Shown here one piece after another: positions 1 through 8,280 of a stretch of DNA of 64,000 nucleotides (positions are counted from its first letter, which is position 1; every line of letters starts with the position of its first letter). Source of the stretch: Polycladomyces zharkentensis. Lineage in GTDB: Bacteria > Bacillota > Bacilli > Thermoactinomycetales > JIR-001. Under the pieces are notes generated by a model that saw nothing but the letters and a program-made list of their open reading frames with translations, was not told the origin of the DNA and ran no database searches. The DNA lies in assembly GCF_016938855.1 (NCBI RefSeq), contig NZ_JAFHAP010000002.1:1-64000 (forward strand), read 5' to 3'. The position numbers were made by a program, and so were the translations under genes.

Positions 1-221
1 CATGGATGGTCAGGCTGAGATTCTCCGCACTGGCTCCCATCTCGATGGCCAGCACCGCTTCGGCAATCAGGCTGGATTCATCCAGGTCATTGCCGACAAG
101 GAGTCCAAACAGCTCCTGGGTGTGCAGATTGTGGGTCCGGAAGCATCCAGCCTGATTGCCGAAGCGGTGCTGGCCATCGAGATGGGAGCCAGTGCGGAGA
201 ATCTCAGCCTGACCATCCATG
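1..221. repeat. Perfect 77-bp inverted duplication at the contig end
   Basis: Bases 1-77 are identical, base for base, to the reverse complement of 145-221, with a 67-bp spacer. The right copy is the genuine dihydrolipoyl dehydrogenase coding sequence and the left copy replaces where its upstream codons should be. Identity ends abruptly at base 77/145. This looks like a fold-back artefact at a contig end rather than a biological repeat. Confidence 0.9.
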
Positions 222-301
222 CCCACCCGACCCTGCCCGAAGCGCTCATGGAAGCGGCGGAGGGCGTGTTGGGTCACGCGATTCACATGGTCAACAAGTG
301 A
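2..301 (+). CDS. lpdA: Dihydrolipoyl dehydrogenase (E3), C-terminal part, cut by window start
   Basis: This is the last ~75 residues of the FAD-dependent dihydrolipoyl dehydrogenase that reoxidises lipoamide in 2-oxoacid dehydrogenase complexes. The dimerisation-domain motif [14 protein letters not shown] carries the catalytic His and Glu that face the partner subunit's disulfide, and [20 protein letters not shown] is typical of the family. Only bases ~78-301 can be trusted. Bases 1-77 are an exact reverse complement of 145-221, so the first ~25 codons are an antisense copy that happens to stay open; normal E3 sequence is missing there. A rho-independent terminator follows directly, which fits the last gene of a pdh/bkd-type operon. 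Identity is very secure; which complex it serves cannot be seen. Confidence 0.9.
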   Translation: MDGQAEILRTGSHLDGQHRFGNQAGFIQVIADKESKQLLGVQIVGPEASSLIAEAVLAIEMGASAENLSLTIHAHPTLPEALMEAAEGVLGHAIHMVNK

Positions 302-339
302 CGTTCGGCATTCAAACGGAAATGGTCGCGTTTCAACGT

Positions 340-391
340 CCCGGACACCGGGAGACTGCCAGCGGCGATCAACCGGTGTCCGGGTTTTTTT
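340..391 (+). terminator. Rho-independent terminator after lpdA
   Basis: A 12-bp stem CCCGGACACCGG / CCGGTGTCCGGG (340-351 with 373-384), with a 21-nt loop, is followed by seven T residues. It lies 39 bp after the lpdA stop. Confidence 0.9.
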
Positions 392-687
392 CATTCAACG
401 CAGGAGTCAAAAAAACGGCTATCGCAAAGAGGGGTGAATGGAAGTCTCAATTCAAATCGAAGTGCGTTCGAACGGAGACCGACGTGATGGGCCATGATGC
501 CAAGTATCCGGAGTATTGGAATGGGGATGTGAAGAATGGCACAACGGCGCCCAATTGCCGTTTGGCTCCTCTTGACTTCACCCTGCACCTGATCTCCGGC
601 CCAGCTGAAATCATTCTTTGTCCTCACCGATCTTCGTATCCGTACAATAATCCCCAGCTGAAAAAGTAATCTTGATGCACAATGTTA
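392..687. other. Intergenic, no gene recognised
   Basis: About 300 bp between the lpdA terminator and the catalase terminator. Short ORFs on both strands lack ribosome binding sites and recognisable motifs. Nothing is supported here. Confidence 0.5.
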
Positions 688-718
688 CAAAAAAAAGCCC
701 CACTCATCATCAGTGGGG
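688..718 (-). terminator. Terminator of the manganese catalase gene
   Basis: Read on the minus strand, CCCCACT and AGTGGGG form a 7-bp stem (712-718 with 698-704) followed by a run of T (688-696). It starts about 24 bp after the catalase stop. Confidence 0.85.
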
Positions 719-741
719 AAGCACAGGTACAAGCATCCATG

Positions 742-1638
742 TCACAAGCCGGCCGATTGCTGTAACCGTTTGGCGATTTCCATAAAGTCTTCTTTGGAAA
801 TACCGGGAGCAAATTCTTCGGGTACTTCTTCCAGATCAGGAATCGGTCCCCCTTCCGGTGTACCTTCAATCACTTCCAATGGTTTTCCATCGAGGGGGTG
901 TTTGCCCTTCCAGATCATCGCAATATCTTTGTAATCCTGATCACTGAAGGTATATAAACGAAGATGGACCCCTTGTTCTTCAAACTTTCGTGCCGTTTCA
1001 AACTTCCGGTTATCCAAATTGGGGATAGGCAGCATCTTGGTTACATCCACGCCAGTGACAATGTCAATGGCTTTGGCATAAGCGGTAATATGCACGCCTC
1101 CCCGAACAAGCAGATAACCGATCATCTCTCGCACCACCGGATGGTCCGTCATCTCATATACTCGCATTTTGTGTGTACGAGCACCACACTCAAGAAAGAA
1201 ATTGTGCAGCAAATCCAGCAGGAGGTTGCCGCTGTTGAATACATAATCTCCACTCCAAGCCTTTCCCATCGAATCCCCTGGAAGTGCCGTTTGGGCATTG
1301 GCAATAAAGTGATAAGTGTTACGTTTATCAACTGCGTTACGCAGGGGCGTACTATCCGGATCACCAGGGACAGTGGACCCGGTCAGCAACAGGTTGATCG
1401 TATTGGAAACCAGCTCCACATGGCCGACTTCCTCCGCCGTAATACTTGCAATCAAATCATAAAAAGGTTTTAACTTTTTCTTTTGCCTGAAGTTGAAGGA
1501 TTGAAACAAGTAGTTATTCAGCGTGGACATTTCTCCGAACCGTCCCCCTAACAATTCCTGCACTGCTGCGGCAGCGTTCGGATCAGGATGGTCCGGAACG
1601 GGCAACTCAATCTGCAGCTTGTTAATGCGTTTAAACAT
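742..1638 (-). CDS. Manganese (non-haem) catalase
   Basis: A 298-residue dimanganese catalase that disproportionates hydrogen peroxide in the cytoplasm. The N-terminus FKRINKLQIELPVPDHPDPN is the family signature. Ferritin-like four-helix metal ligands are visible as GGRFGEMSTLNNYLFQSF (first Glu), ITAEEVGHVELV (Glu and His), ECGARTHKMRVYEMTDHPVV and RGGVHITAYAKAI. An upstream in-frame ATG would add 24 residues, but AGGAGGG sits 7 nt before the ATG at 1638, so that start was chosen. In Bacillus, related genes are general-stress or sporulation genes; I saw no convincing promoter upstream. It appears monocistronic, with its own terminator. Confidence 0.93.
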   Translation of the reverse strand: MFKRINKLQIELPVPDHPDPNAAAAVQELLGGRFGEMSTLNNYLFQSFNFRQKKKLKPFYDLIASITAEEVGHVELVSNTINLLLTGSTVPGDPDSTPLRNAVDKRNTYHFIANAQTALPGDSMGKAWSGDYVFNSGNLLLDLLHNFFLECGARTHKMRVYEMTDHPVVREMIGYLLVRGGVHITAYAKAIDIVTGVDVTKMLPIPNLDNRKFETARKFEEQGVHLRLYTFSDQDYKDIAMIWKGKHPLDGKPLEVIEGTPEGGPIPDLEEVPEEFAPGISKEDFMEIAKRLQQSAGL

Positions 1639-2123
1639 AGACATCCCTCCTGACATCATGGAAAGTAAGGATTTTGGATCCACTAATGATGACAGGGAAG
1701 ATACGGTCATGCCAAAGTATCAGATTTGAGATGACACTGTGAGGGTTAACAGTCTTCAAGAGATAAACAGGAGTTTGCGGCAAAACCCCAATGATCTGCT
1801 GCATGCAAATAAAGAATGACGAGTGATGTGGTAGAAAACATATCCTCTCTTAGAAGTAGACGGAATTCTAGTTTTATTTTATTTCTGTATTTGAAATATA
1901 ATCAAAATTCGTATAAGGCAAAAAACTGTTGAAAGAAGAAACAATACAGGGGAAGCACCGGGAATAATCTACTATTCTTACATTTTCTCCGTCTATTACT
2001 ACCTTTCACCTTTCAAAGACCTCGACAATTTCAGGACCTGAAAGATTGGAGAGGAATGAGAGAAAAGAAAGTCATGGTTCATTTGAACGATCCGGCAAGG
2101 GGAGTTGCGTAAACGATCGAAAT
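1639..2123. other. AT-rich intergenic region upstream of the catalase
   Basis: About 480 bp with no open frame worth calling. It presumably holds the catalase promoter, but I could not fix a -35/-10 pair or a PerR-like box with confidence. Confidence 0.4.
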
Positions 2124-2124
2124 C

Positions 2125-2154
2125 AAAAAAAGGAGAAGGATCTGTTCCCTCTCC
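2125..2154 (-). terminator. Terminator of the beta-propeller gene
   Basis: On the minus strand GGAGAGGG and CCTTCTCC form a stem with one mismatch (2147-2154 with 2132-2139), followed by seven T residues. It lies just past the stop at 2164. Confidence 0.75.
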
Positions 2155-2163
2155 CTGTTTGAT

Positions 2164-3219
2164 CTACTCCAATACCAAAATCGCATGCGGATGTTGCCTC
2201 AAGTACTCTTCTTTCCAAGGAATCTCCACTCGGCTCCAAGTCTTCCCCCGATCGACCGACCGATAAACCCCCTTATTATTCAGTGCGTAAAATTCATGTG
2301 GCTCCTGTTGGGTTGCATCCAACATCGAAATGATGGTTCCCTCTGCCGGAGGCAATCCGTCGGAAACTCTCTCCCAGGGAGAATCCCCTTCTTTGCGGTA
2401 AATGTACGAGATGGGACGATGACTGTGATGAGCTTCAAATGGTCCAGGAGAAGCTGAAACGAGAACCACATCAGGATCTCGGGCATCAACCGCCATTCCA
2501 TATAAATAATGATGCTCCAGCCCCTCTCCTGCAGCCGTCCATGTGTTTCCGCCGTCCCTGCTCTCCATATATCCGCGGCCGGGTGTACGAACCCCATCCC
2601 CGCATGCGGCATACAAACGGTCAGCTGCACGGGGGTGCATGAGCAAGGTATGGGCATCTAAAGGACCGCCAAATTTCTTGTCTTCCCACGTTTCTCCGTT
2701 ATCGAGTGTACGAATGACCGCTCCTGCTTCAATCGATACAAACATGCGATTTTTTTGGTTGGGATCCGGTGTAATCCAGCGAATGTGACTCGTATGCGGA
2801 CGGGGTGGAAACGCCCAAGTCGGCGTGGACGGCAACAAACGAATCTCCTTGTATTCATTCCATGTTTTTCCCCCATCGGTTGAATAAAACAAGGCGCTGG
2901 GTTCGGTTCCTGCGTAGACAACACCATAGTCACCGCTTTTTTGCGTTGGACTTACCGCCACCGCTGTTATGGCAGCATGATGAATGCCTTCCCCTCTAAA
3001 TGGCTCGAAATAATTCCCTATATCCCCTGTCGGTCTCCATGAATCACCATCATCATCACTTAACCATAACCCGCGTCCAAACGTTCCGCAATATAAGCGA
3101 CCAGGATGAAACGGATCTGAAGCGATAGAAGTTGGCTGCATTCCTTGAAAATGGTATTGTACCTTTTTACCATCCCATATAACAAGTTCCCGTTCCATAC
3201 ACAGAAATAATCTTCTCAT
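2164..3219 (-). CDS. Asp-box (BNR-like) beta-propeller protein, VPS10/sortilin type
   Basis: A 351-residue protein built from repeated beta-propeller blades. Five Asp-box turns of the form SxDxGxTW are visible: SDDDGDSW, STDGGKTW, TLDNGETW, SRDGGNTW and SVDRGKTW. Asp-box propellers occur in sialidases, photosystem assembly factors and many uncharacterised glycosidase-like proteins. No catalytic sialidase residues, signal peptide or membrane segment is visible, so it is probably cytoplasmic and its substrate is unknown. The ATG at 3219 follows GGAGGG with a short spacer. It stands alone with its own terminator. Fold confident, function unknown. Confidence 0.8.
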   Translation of the reverse strand: MRRLFLCMERELVIWDGKKVQYHFQGMQPTSIASDPFHPGRLYCGTFGRGLWLSDDDGDSWRPTGDIGNYFEPFRGEGIHHAAITAVAVSPTQKSGDYGVVYAGTEPSALFYSTDGGKTWNEYKEIRLLPSTPTWAFPPRPHTSHIRWITPDPNQKNRMFVSIEAGAVIRTLDNGETWEDKKFGGPLDAHTLLMHPRAADRLYAACGDGVRTPGRGYMESRDGGNTWTAAGEGLEHHYLYGMAVDARDPDVVLVSASPGPFEAHHSHRPISYIYRKEGDSPWERVSDGLPPAEGTIISMLDATQQEPHEFYALNNKGVYRSVDRGKTWSRVEIPWKEEYLRQHPHAILVLE

Positions 3220-3458
3220 GGTATCCCTCCACTAAGCGCAATGGTATACTGATTTTTACCCTTTGACCAATCAAATGAATTCTCCTTTTTTTGTGCAAAG
3301 ATTACTTACATTTTCACAATGGGGTGACTACCGTACCACGTAAGGCTTTTGCGTCACTTTTTCAGGCCATATTCACTCTGACTTTGGGTTGATATGGATG
3401 GCGCAAGCGACACAAAAGACACCTTTCACGACGGTCTTGGTGAACAGTCAACCTTACG

Positions 3459-3728
3459 TTGCAGAAACGATACCGCTTGAAACGGCGAAATGATTTCCGG
3501 CGCGTGTTTCGCGCGGGAATGTCGGTGGCCAACCGACAGTTTGTCCTGTATGTATACGACCGCGGCAACGACGAACCGGTGCGCGTGGGTGTGTCGGTCA
3601 GTCGCAAGGTGGGAAACGCGGTGACGCGCAAATACATTCTTTTTCATTTGCAACATCTTCTGTGGCGATATCACTTCCGGCATGATAAAAATCCTCTTGT
3701 TACCTGGACAGTTTTTCATAATATATGA
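3459..3728 (+). pseudogene. rnpA: 5' fragment of rnpA (RNase P protein component)
   Basis: Codons 1-58 from the TTG at 3459 encode an unmistakable RnpA N-terminus: QKRYRLKRRNDFRRVFRAG, then VRVGVSVSRKVGNAVTR. In intact RnpA (about 115 residues) the next residues are the RNA-binding RNR motif and IKRLIREAFR. Here the frame switches at base ~3634 to unrelated sequence (KYILFHLQH...) and stops at 3728. There is no Shine-Dalgarno sequence before the TTG and no rpmH (ribosomal protein L34) upstream, although rpmH-rnpA is near-universal. It is therefore a displaced, truncated copy, and the functional gene must lie elsewhere. Confidence 0.75.
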
Positions 3729-3869
3729 TTAGATGGAGTAAAGGCAGCGAAGCTCAAATTCGGCGCCATTCACCTAATAAATAGATGACCCAAGTTGTTC
3801 CTGACCCAAGCTGTTGGCCAGGTGGTTGGAGAGATTGTTAAACCGGAGTCTGAAAATCAAGGGGGAGAA

Positions 3870-4580
3870 ATGAAACAGCCATTGTTTCATACTGAGGCAT
3901 TCAATCTGATGGGAATCCAACCTGTATACTCACTTGAACGTTTAAAATTAATCGCGGAAAAAGAAAGAGAGATGAACAGAAGATTTCCTCCGTCTTTAAG
4001 GGAGCTTTACGCAGTAGAGGGAGTTGAAGAATGGTTTGGAAGTCGAAACGCGGACAAATTGGTTCCTCTTCAACGTTTAGAACTGGAAACGCGGGAATAT
4101 TGGGAACATGAATTGGGATTGAGATTCCTGAATATTCCCTCAAACATGCAAGCCAGTGAAGGAATCTACTTTTTTATTGAATGCCAGGGATGTTGGTCAT
4201 GGTGGATATTGTTAAATGGAGCGGAAGATCCACCCGTGATCGTCGAATCACTTTTTGATGAAGCACAAATCCTTGCGTGCGACAAGCTAAGTGACTTTAT
4301 CTTGGCCTGCGCATGGGATCTGTCAATCATGGATAGTCCCTCTTTTCAAACTGGACGCTACGAGTCTGAACAAGCGTTTCTTCGCTTATTACGAAACCGG
4401 TGTGTAGAGAAACCAACCACCCGTCTCGCTTCCACCGTTCATCGATACCGATTCAGGTATAAGGATTGCCGTCTCTTTCTTTTTGAAGAGACCTGCCAAA
4501 TTTTTATTGCCGCAGAAAATGAGGAGTCGAAAAATGAATGGATGACAATGGTCAAGCCTTTTGTAATATGGGATACTTAG
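3870..4580 (+). CDS. SMI1/KNR4-like (SUKH-type) protein
   Basis: A 236-residue protein resembling the SMI1/KNR4 fold. The segment FPPSLRELYAVEGVEEWFG matches the usual helix followed by a short conserved turn, and GIYFFIECQGCWSWWILLNG fits the central beta-sheet. SUKH proteins are often immunity proteins for polymorphic or contact-dependent toxins, but no toxin gene is adjacent here. The ATG at 3870 is preferred over an upstream start at 3795 because AAGGGGGAG lies directly before it. It sits between the rnpA fragment and a transposon end, so it may be part of an acquired or reshuffled island. Family call moderate; role unknown. Confidence 0.55.
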   Translation: MKQPLFHTEAFNLMGIQPVYSLERLKLIAEKEREMNRRFPPSLRELYAVEGVEEWFGSRNADKLVPLQRLELETREYWEHELGLRFLNIPSNMQASEGIYFFIECQGCWSWWILLNGAEDPPVIVESLFDEAQILACDKLSDFILACAWDLSIMDSPSFQTGRYESEQAFLRLLRNRCVEKPTTRLASTVHRYRFRYKDCRLFLFEETCQIFIAAENEESKNEWMTMVKPFVIWDT

Positions 4581-4640
4581 AAATTGACACTCCACACGGC
4601 TAAAGCCGTGGATTCTTGGGTAATGCCTTCTGCCGAAGCG
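4581..4640 (-). mobile_element. Right-end relic of an IS200/IS605 (tnpB, IS1341-type) element
   Basis: The hairpin CACGGCT-AA-AGCCGTG (4595-4610), followed on the minus strand by TGTGGAGTGTCA, is almost the same as the right end of the intact tnpB transposon at 23580-23600. The adjoining minus-strand codons (KALPKNPRL then stop) could be the last residues of a lost tnpB. Nothing else of the element survives next to it. Confidence 0.55.
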
Positions 4641-4874
4641 AAATGGACCAAGCTTGGCGTTTGGCGTAGGTCCGGCGAAGCGAAAGGCGCTTTATGAAGT
4701 AGCGAAACTTATCAAAATCACCGAAAATGAGCAATTTGTATACTTGGAGCCACGTTTGAGATGCAAGGTTAAATACCGCGGATTCATGCGCCCGCCAGTG
4801 TTCCAACACTTCATTTTCCAAGCCGGGGATACCCCTTTTTCTCATCGTTTACCGGCCCCCATATGGGGGCCTTC

Positions 4875-5452
4875 TCAATGTGCCTGCTGTTGTTGGTTGG
4901 CATGTTGACGAAGCACGTACTTCATCACTTTCCCCATGCTGTTTTTCGGGCGGAGGTATAGATGATCACGGCGGGATCTTCCCCGATCACATCCACCTGC
5001 GGCTCTTCATCGGGATATCCTTTCACCAACTCCTCCAAAAAGGAATCGTCTTCTTCTATATCCATGCGAATTTCCTGCTGAAGGAAAGGAAGCGTTCCCA
5101 ACAAAGGCGCAACCTGATCAAATTCTCCGTCGTAAAACAGAACTTTGGGGGTGCAGTCTTCCAATATGTAACGAATGCCATCCGTTTTGAGCCGCCAGTT
5201 GATCGGTACCGTTACGGCGCCGATTTTCGCCGCAGCCATATAGATAATCGGAAAATAATGACTGTTTTTGCAAATAAGTGCAACCCGATCCCCTTTTTGC
5301 ACTTGCAATTGGAGCAGGTAATGGGCCAACTTGTTCACGATCCCATTGTATTCCCGGTACGTCATCCGTTTTGTCGGCGACACCACCGCTTCCACATCCG
5401 GTGACAACCGCGCCCGATGGGGAAGCAGCTCTCCAATGACGCTTACAGACAT
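4875..5452 (-). pseudogene. AMP-forming acyl-CoA ligase with a large internal deletion
   Basis: The first ~165 codons encode the N-terminal domain of a fatty-acid/acyl-CoA synthetase: MTYREYNGIVNKLAHYLLQL, then GDRVALICKNSHYFPIIYMA, ending at IIYTS. That is exactly where the ATP-binding motif YTSGTTGxPKG should follow. Instead the sequence jumps to PKNSMGKVMKYVLRQ in another frame, the C-terminal A10 motif of the same family with its catalytic Lys, running to a stop at 4875. About 320-350 codons are missing and the two remnants are out of frame. The open frame as it stands ends as ARKTAWGK. The start at 5452 has AGGAGG just upstream. The gene is dead. Confidence 0.85.
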
Positions 5453-5621
5453 AGGAACCTAACCTCCTCATTTATAATCAGAACATTTTCAACTTTCGAT
5501 TATATGATAGTATATTGATACCTGATACCTGATTGTAAACTGTTTGGCTTGTGATTTGAAATTTTTTATTATCCCCTTGACCGGGTAAGCGTAAAAGAAT
5601 GGTCGGCCCGTTTCGATCTGT

Positions 5622-5648
5622 AAAAAAAAAAGCCGGGGTTTACCCCGG
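5622..5648 (-). terminator. Orphan rho-independent terminator
   Basis: On the minus strand CCGGGG/CCCCGG closes a 4-nt loop and is followed by ten T residues. No minus-strand gene lies just upstream of it now, so it probably belonged to a gene lost during rearrangement. Confidence 0.6.
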
Positions 5649-5800
5649 TTTAATGGCATTCAGACTCTTGAGACCGCCCTTCCCGAAAGTAAGTAAAGGG
5701 TTTTTCTTAGTGTGACTTGCCCCAACGACTGAAGCACCAGAGGTTCTCCCTTTGGTCGACGTGGGATTCTCGCTTCAGTAAACGAGGTTGGCCATCCAGG

Positions 5801-6008
5801 TCGTTAAAGTCAAACCAAAGTACACCAACCAACGATGCTCTGATTGTGGTGGTCATATCTCAAACGAAAATCGGCCGAGCCATCTGAATTTTGTTGTAGG
5901 GTTTGCGGATATGAAACCCTGGCGGACTGCAATGCGGCTCGGAACTTAGCCACGAAGTATATTGATCAGATCATCAAACAAACCATTGGCAAAGAAGAAT
6001 CAACTTGA
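5801..6008 (+). pseudogene. tnpB: 3' fragment of a tnpB (IS605 OrfB) gene, frameshifted
   Basis: Codons from 5801 read VKVKPKYTNQRCSDCGGHIS followed by NENRPSHLNF. After a one-base frameshift the reading continues as CCRVCGYETLADCNAARNLA to a TGA at 6008. This is the C-terminal zinc finger (C-x2-C ... C-x2-C) and last RuvC motif of TnpB, here DCNAARN. The N-terminal two thirds are absent. No intact right-end hairpin was found after it. It is clearly a relic, different in sequence from the intact tnpB at 22.4 kb. Confidence 0.8.
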
Positions 6009-6537
6009 TTAAAATAATAATCGGAACATAAACAGGGGCGATTCAGCGTCTGAAAGTCGAAACGGGTTCTCATCGGAGAAACCACTCGATAAGGTATGGC
6101 TGCTACGGCAGGCAGGAAACTCCTTGCCCGAAACCCGCATGGACTGACCACATTGGCTTCTGTCGATCTCCAGTGCGGTTTAAAGCGTTGGGATCGACGA
6201 CCAGTTCATATGATAGACTTCCTTTTTGAAAGCAGTTGTGAGTAGAAACGCAACAAAAAGGAGGATTTTTTGTTTTTTCAGGGTGTTTGTGTTCTATCTA
6301 TGTGGTTAGTGAAGACAGAATCCTGTGGAAGCTGGCGTGATGGTACTTAAGAACGATTGCTGGACGTGTACAAACGAAATCTGATGCGATCGGTGAAATC
6401 GAGTGGACCGTACAGTAATCCGTGCTCATCAACATGCCCGTGTGTTCCCAAAACCCAGTTGTGCTTTGGCTTAGCGTTAGTGTATGCTGTTTATCTCGTT
6501 GTGCATTTTAGAATTATTTCGACACCTTCACCTATTG
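6009..6537. other. Non-coding remnant region
   Basis: About 530 bp following the tnpB fragment. An AAAGGAGG at ~6256-6263 precedes only a 26-codon frame. The first part may be the leftover right end of the transposon; otherwise nothing is recognisable. Confidence 0.35.
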
Positions 6538-6879
6538 TTATTGTTGTTGATAATAACATTTTACTCCTGTTTCAGGTTCTTCAGAGAACTCTTGCATAAT
6601 TAATGTATCCCCATCTATCTCATAGGAAAGTGTGCCTTGATCCTCAAAGTTTGTCTTCCAGAAAAATCTGTTATCATCCAAAATTCGATATTCTGCATTA
6701 TAAGTTTTACCATTTCGCTGAAATAACATCGTTGAATCGTCAAGCACCTCTAATGAGTCTACACATTTAGCATATTCATCGGTTGATTTCTGAAAAACCC
6801 ATTTACCTACCAAATCGTTAGAACCAGTACATCCTACAATAAATAAGAAAACAAGCAATAAGGGAAAAAAAGATTTCAT
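6538..6879 (-). CDS. Small secreted lipoprotein of unknown function
   Basis: A 113-residue protein with a classical lipoprotein signal: MKSFFPLLLVFLFIVGC, lipobox FIVGC with Cys17. The mature part starts TGSNDLVGKWVFQKS, resembling small lipocalin-like or copper-resistance-type beta domains (the 'GKW' start followed by alternating strands). The start at 6879 was chosen over one six codons upstream because TAGGAGTG lies just before it. It is divergent from a TetR regulator with a palindrome between them, so it is probably repressed by that regulator. The region is markedly AT-rich compared with its neighbours, suggesting transfer. Confidence 0.7.
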   Translation of the reverse strand: MKSFFPLLLVFLFIVGCTGSNDLVGKWVFQKSTDEYAKCVDSLEVLDDSTMLFQRNGKTYNAEYRILDDNRFFWKTNFEDQGTLSYEIDGDTLIMQEFSEEPETGVKCYYQQQ

Positions 6880-6906
6880 TTTTTCACTCCTATTCACTTT
6901 AAAAGT

Positions 6907-6918
6907 CCGACTAGTCGG
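6907..6918. promoter_or_regulatory. Palindromic operator between lipoprotein and TetR genes
   Basis: CCGACTAGTCGG is a perfect 12-bp palindrome 28 bp upstream of the lipoprotein start and ~72 bp upstream of the tetR start. Palindromes with a GACTAGTC-type core in this position are typical TetR-family operators. Assignment is inferred from location. Confidence 0.65.
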
Positions 6919-6989
6919 TATTTATATATTATATTATTCTTTGTGTTAAATCAACTAGTTTATTGTGTAGTGGGAGGGATTTATCATCA

Positions 6990-7583
6990 ATGAAAAAAAA
7001 CGAAATGTCTGAGCGCACTGTTAAAAAGCTAATGGATTCAGGAATTGCTCTCTTCGCCCAATATGGATATAGCAACACAAGTATTGATCAGATTGTAAAA
7101 AAAGCAGAATTGTCTAAAGGAGCTTTCTACGCTCATTTCTCTACAAAGGAAGACTTCTTGATGAAGATCCTTCAGGACGGAATTAACTTTTACTTTGAGG
7201 ATCTAAAAAGCATCTTGGACAGAAAAGATCGAAGCCTTATTGATGATTTCATTAAATTCTCCGCTGATATGATACATAAAACGCATTCTCAAGGTTTTTC
7301 TGCCGTACTATTGCATTCTGCCATGACTTGTCATTACTTACCCCAAGTGCAACAAGAGTTAAGTAAACAGATGGAAGAATGGCGAAACGATCTTACCCAG
7401 TACTTTGAGTTAGTGAAAAAAGAAGGGTTAATTGGTAGTCCACTTGATGCAAGAACGTTAGCGACTGCAGCAATGGCTTTATTTAATGGTTATAACATGC
7501 AGCATTACATTGATGATCGGATTGATATTAGTGAGATAATAAGCGTATTTAATGAGCTGTTACAAATTCAATCTCCAAAATAA
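6990..7583 (+). CDS. TetR/AcrR family transcriptional regulator
   Basis: A 197-residue regulator. The N-terminal helix-turn-helix is clear: LMDSGIALFAQYGYSNTSID, then IVKKAELSKGAFYAHFSTKE, the canonical TetR motif around residues 10-57. The C-terminal ligand-binding domain is helical and has no specific match I recognise. The ATG at 6990 follows GGGAGGG with a slightly long spacer; an earlier in-frame start would add nine residues. It is divergent from the lipoprotein gene with a palindrome between, so autoregulation and control of that gene are likely. A long hairpin follows the gene. AT-rich composition suggests acquisition. Confidence 0.9.
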   Translation: MKKNEMSERTVKKLMDSGIALFAQYGYSNTSIDQIVKKAELSKGAFYAHFSTKEDFLMKILQDGINFYFEDLKSILDRKDRSLIDDFIKFSADMIHKTHSQGFSAVLLHSAMTCHYLPQVQQELSKQMEEWRNDLTQYFELVKKEGLIGSPLDARTLATAAMALFNGYNMQHYIDDRIDISEIISVFNELLQIQSPK

Positions 7584-7660
7584 CGGCGTAGAAATCTGCT
7601 CTTGGCTCGTAGAGCCGTTCCAAACCGGGATCGGCTCCCGAGGGACTTGGCCGTCATATT

Positions 7661-7702
7661 CAACAAGGACTATGACTGGGTAGCTCGGTTATAGTCCTTG
7701 TT
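7661..7702 (+). terminator. Hairpin downstream of tetR
   Basis: AACAAGGACTAT pairs perfectly with ATAGTCCTTGTT (12 bp), followed by only a short T stretch. It is probably the tetR terminator, though the weak U-tract leaves this open. Confidence 0.5.
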
Positions 7703-7864
7703 TGTGCACATAGACAACCGGGCTTTAAGTGAACAGAACTTCGCCACCCAGATGACGATCACGCAATTGTGGAGATTTGCTCCGGTTGGGCTGCTCATCT
7801 TGGGGTTCGCTGTGTATGGAGTGTATCGCCTTATTTCTTAAAACCCGTTATGACTCCTACTTAA

Positions 7865-7890
7865 AGGTGCCGGTTTCCGGCGCCTTTTTC
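7865..7890 (+). terminator. Rho-independent terminator
   Basis: AGGTGCCGG/CCGGCGCCT (9 bp with one G-T) around a TTT loop, followed by TTTTC. The only plus-strand frame before it is a 29-codon hydrophobic ORF (7752-7841) without a ribosome binding site. Confidence 0.65.
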
Positions 7891-8280
7891 AATCGTAGAT
7901 CTTTTAACTTCATGACTGCTTTCGTCAGTCGGAACGTTTCTCCTGTTTTCGAGGATGAATTCAAAGATAGTCTACTGACAGAACGGAGATCAGCTGCAAG
8001 AATTTCTCCTCTCCGTCGAAGGTCTCGAACGGAAATCCGGGATGCTCTTCCTTTTCTTCGACCAATTAGGGATTGAGTCGCGTTCGCCTTCCAAGCGGAC
8101 TCGCGTCTGATTCAACCGCTGTCAGCAGTTTCCCTCCAAGCATTGAGCAGTCGTTTTCTTGCTTTATACAGAAATGAAACTGGTCCCTCACTGTCAGAGA
8201 CCAGTATGATATCGAATTCGCGATGAAATCGGATGAAAAGAGGACAAAATTCAGCTCGTCTTTCCCGTCCTGGTATCCGG
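7891..8280. other. Spacer downstream of the kam operon, no gene called
   Basis: About 390 bp between a plus-strand terminator and the kamE stop. A minus-strand frame ending near 8112 has protein-like composition but no start signal. I see no kce or kal gene here. Confidence 0.35.

Noticed and set aside
3362-3637. 91-codon minus-strand ORF antisense to the rnpA fragment
   Set aside because: It is a shadow of the rnpA reading frame and lacks a start signal.
4600-4845. 81-codon minus-strand ORF
   Set aside because: Apart from its last ~10 codons, which could be tnpB residue, it has no family resemblance or ribosome binding site.
7752-7841. 29-residue hydrophobic ORF
   Set aside because: It has a plausible membrane helix but no ribosome binding site. 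The following terminator alone is not enough to call it.
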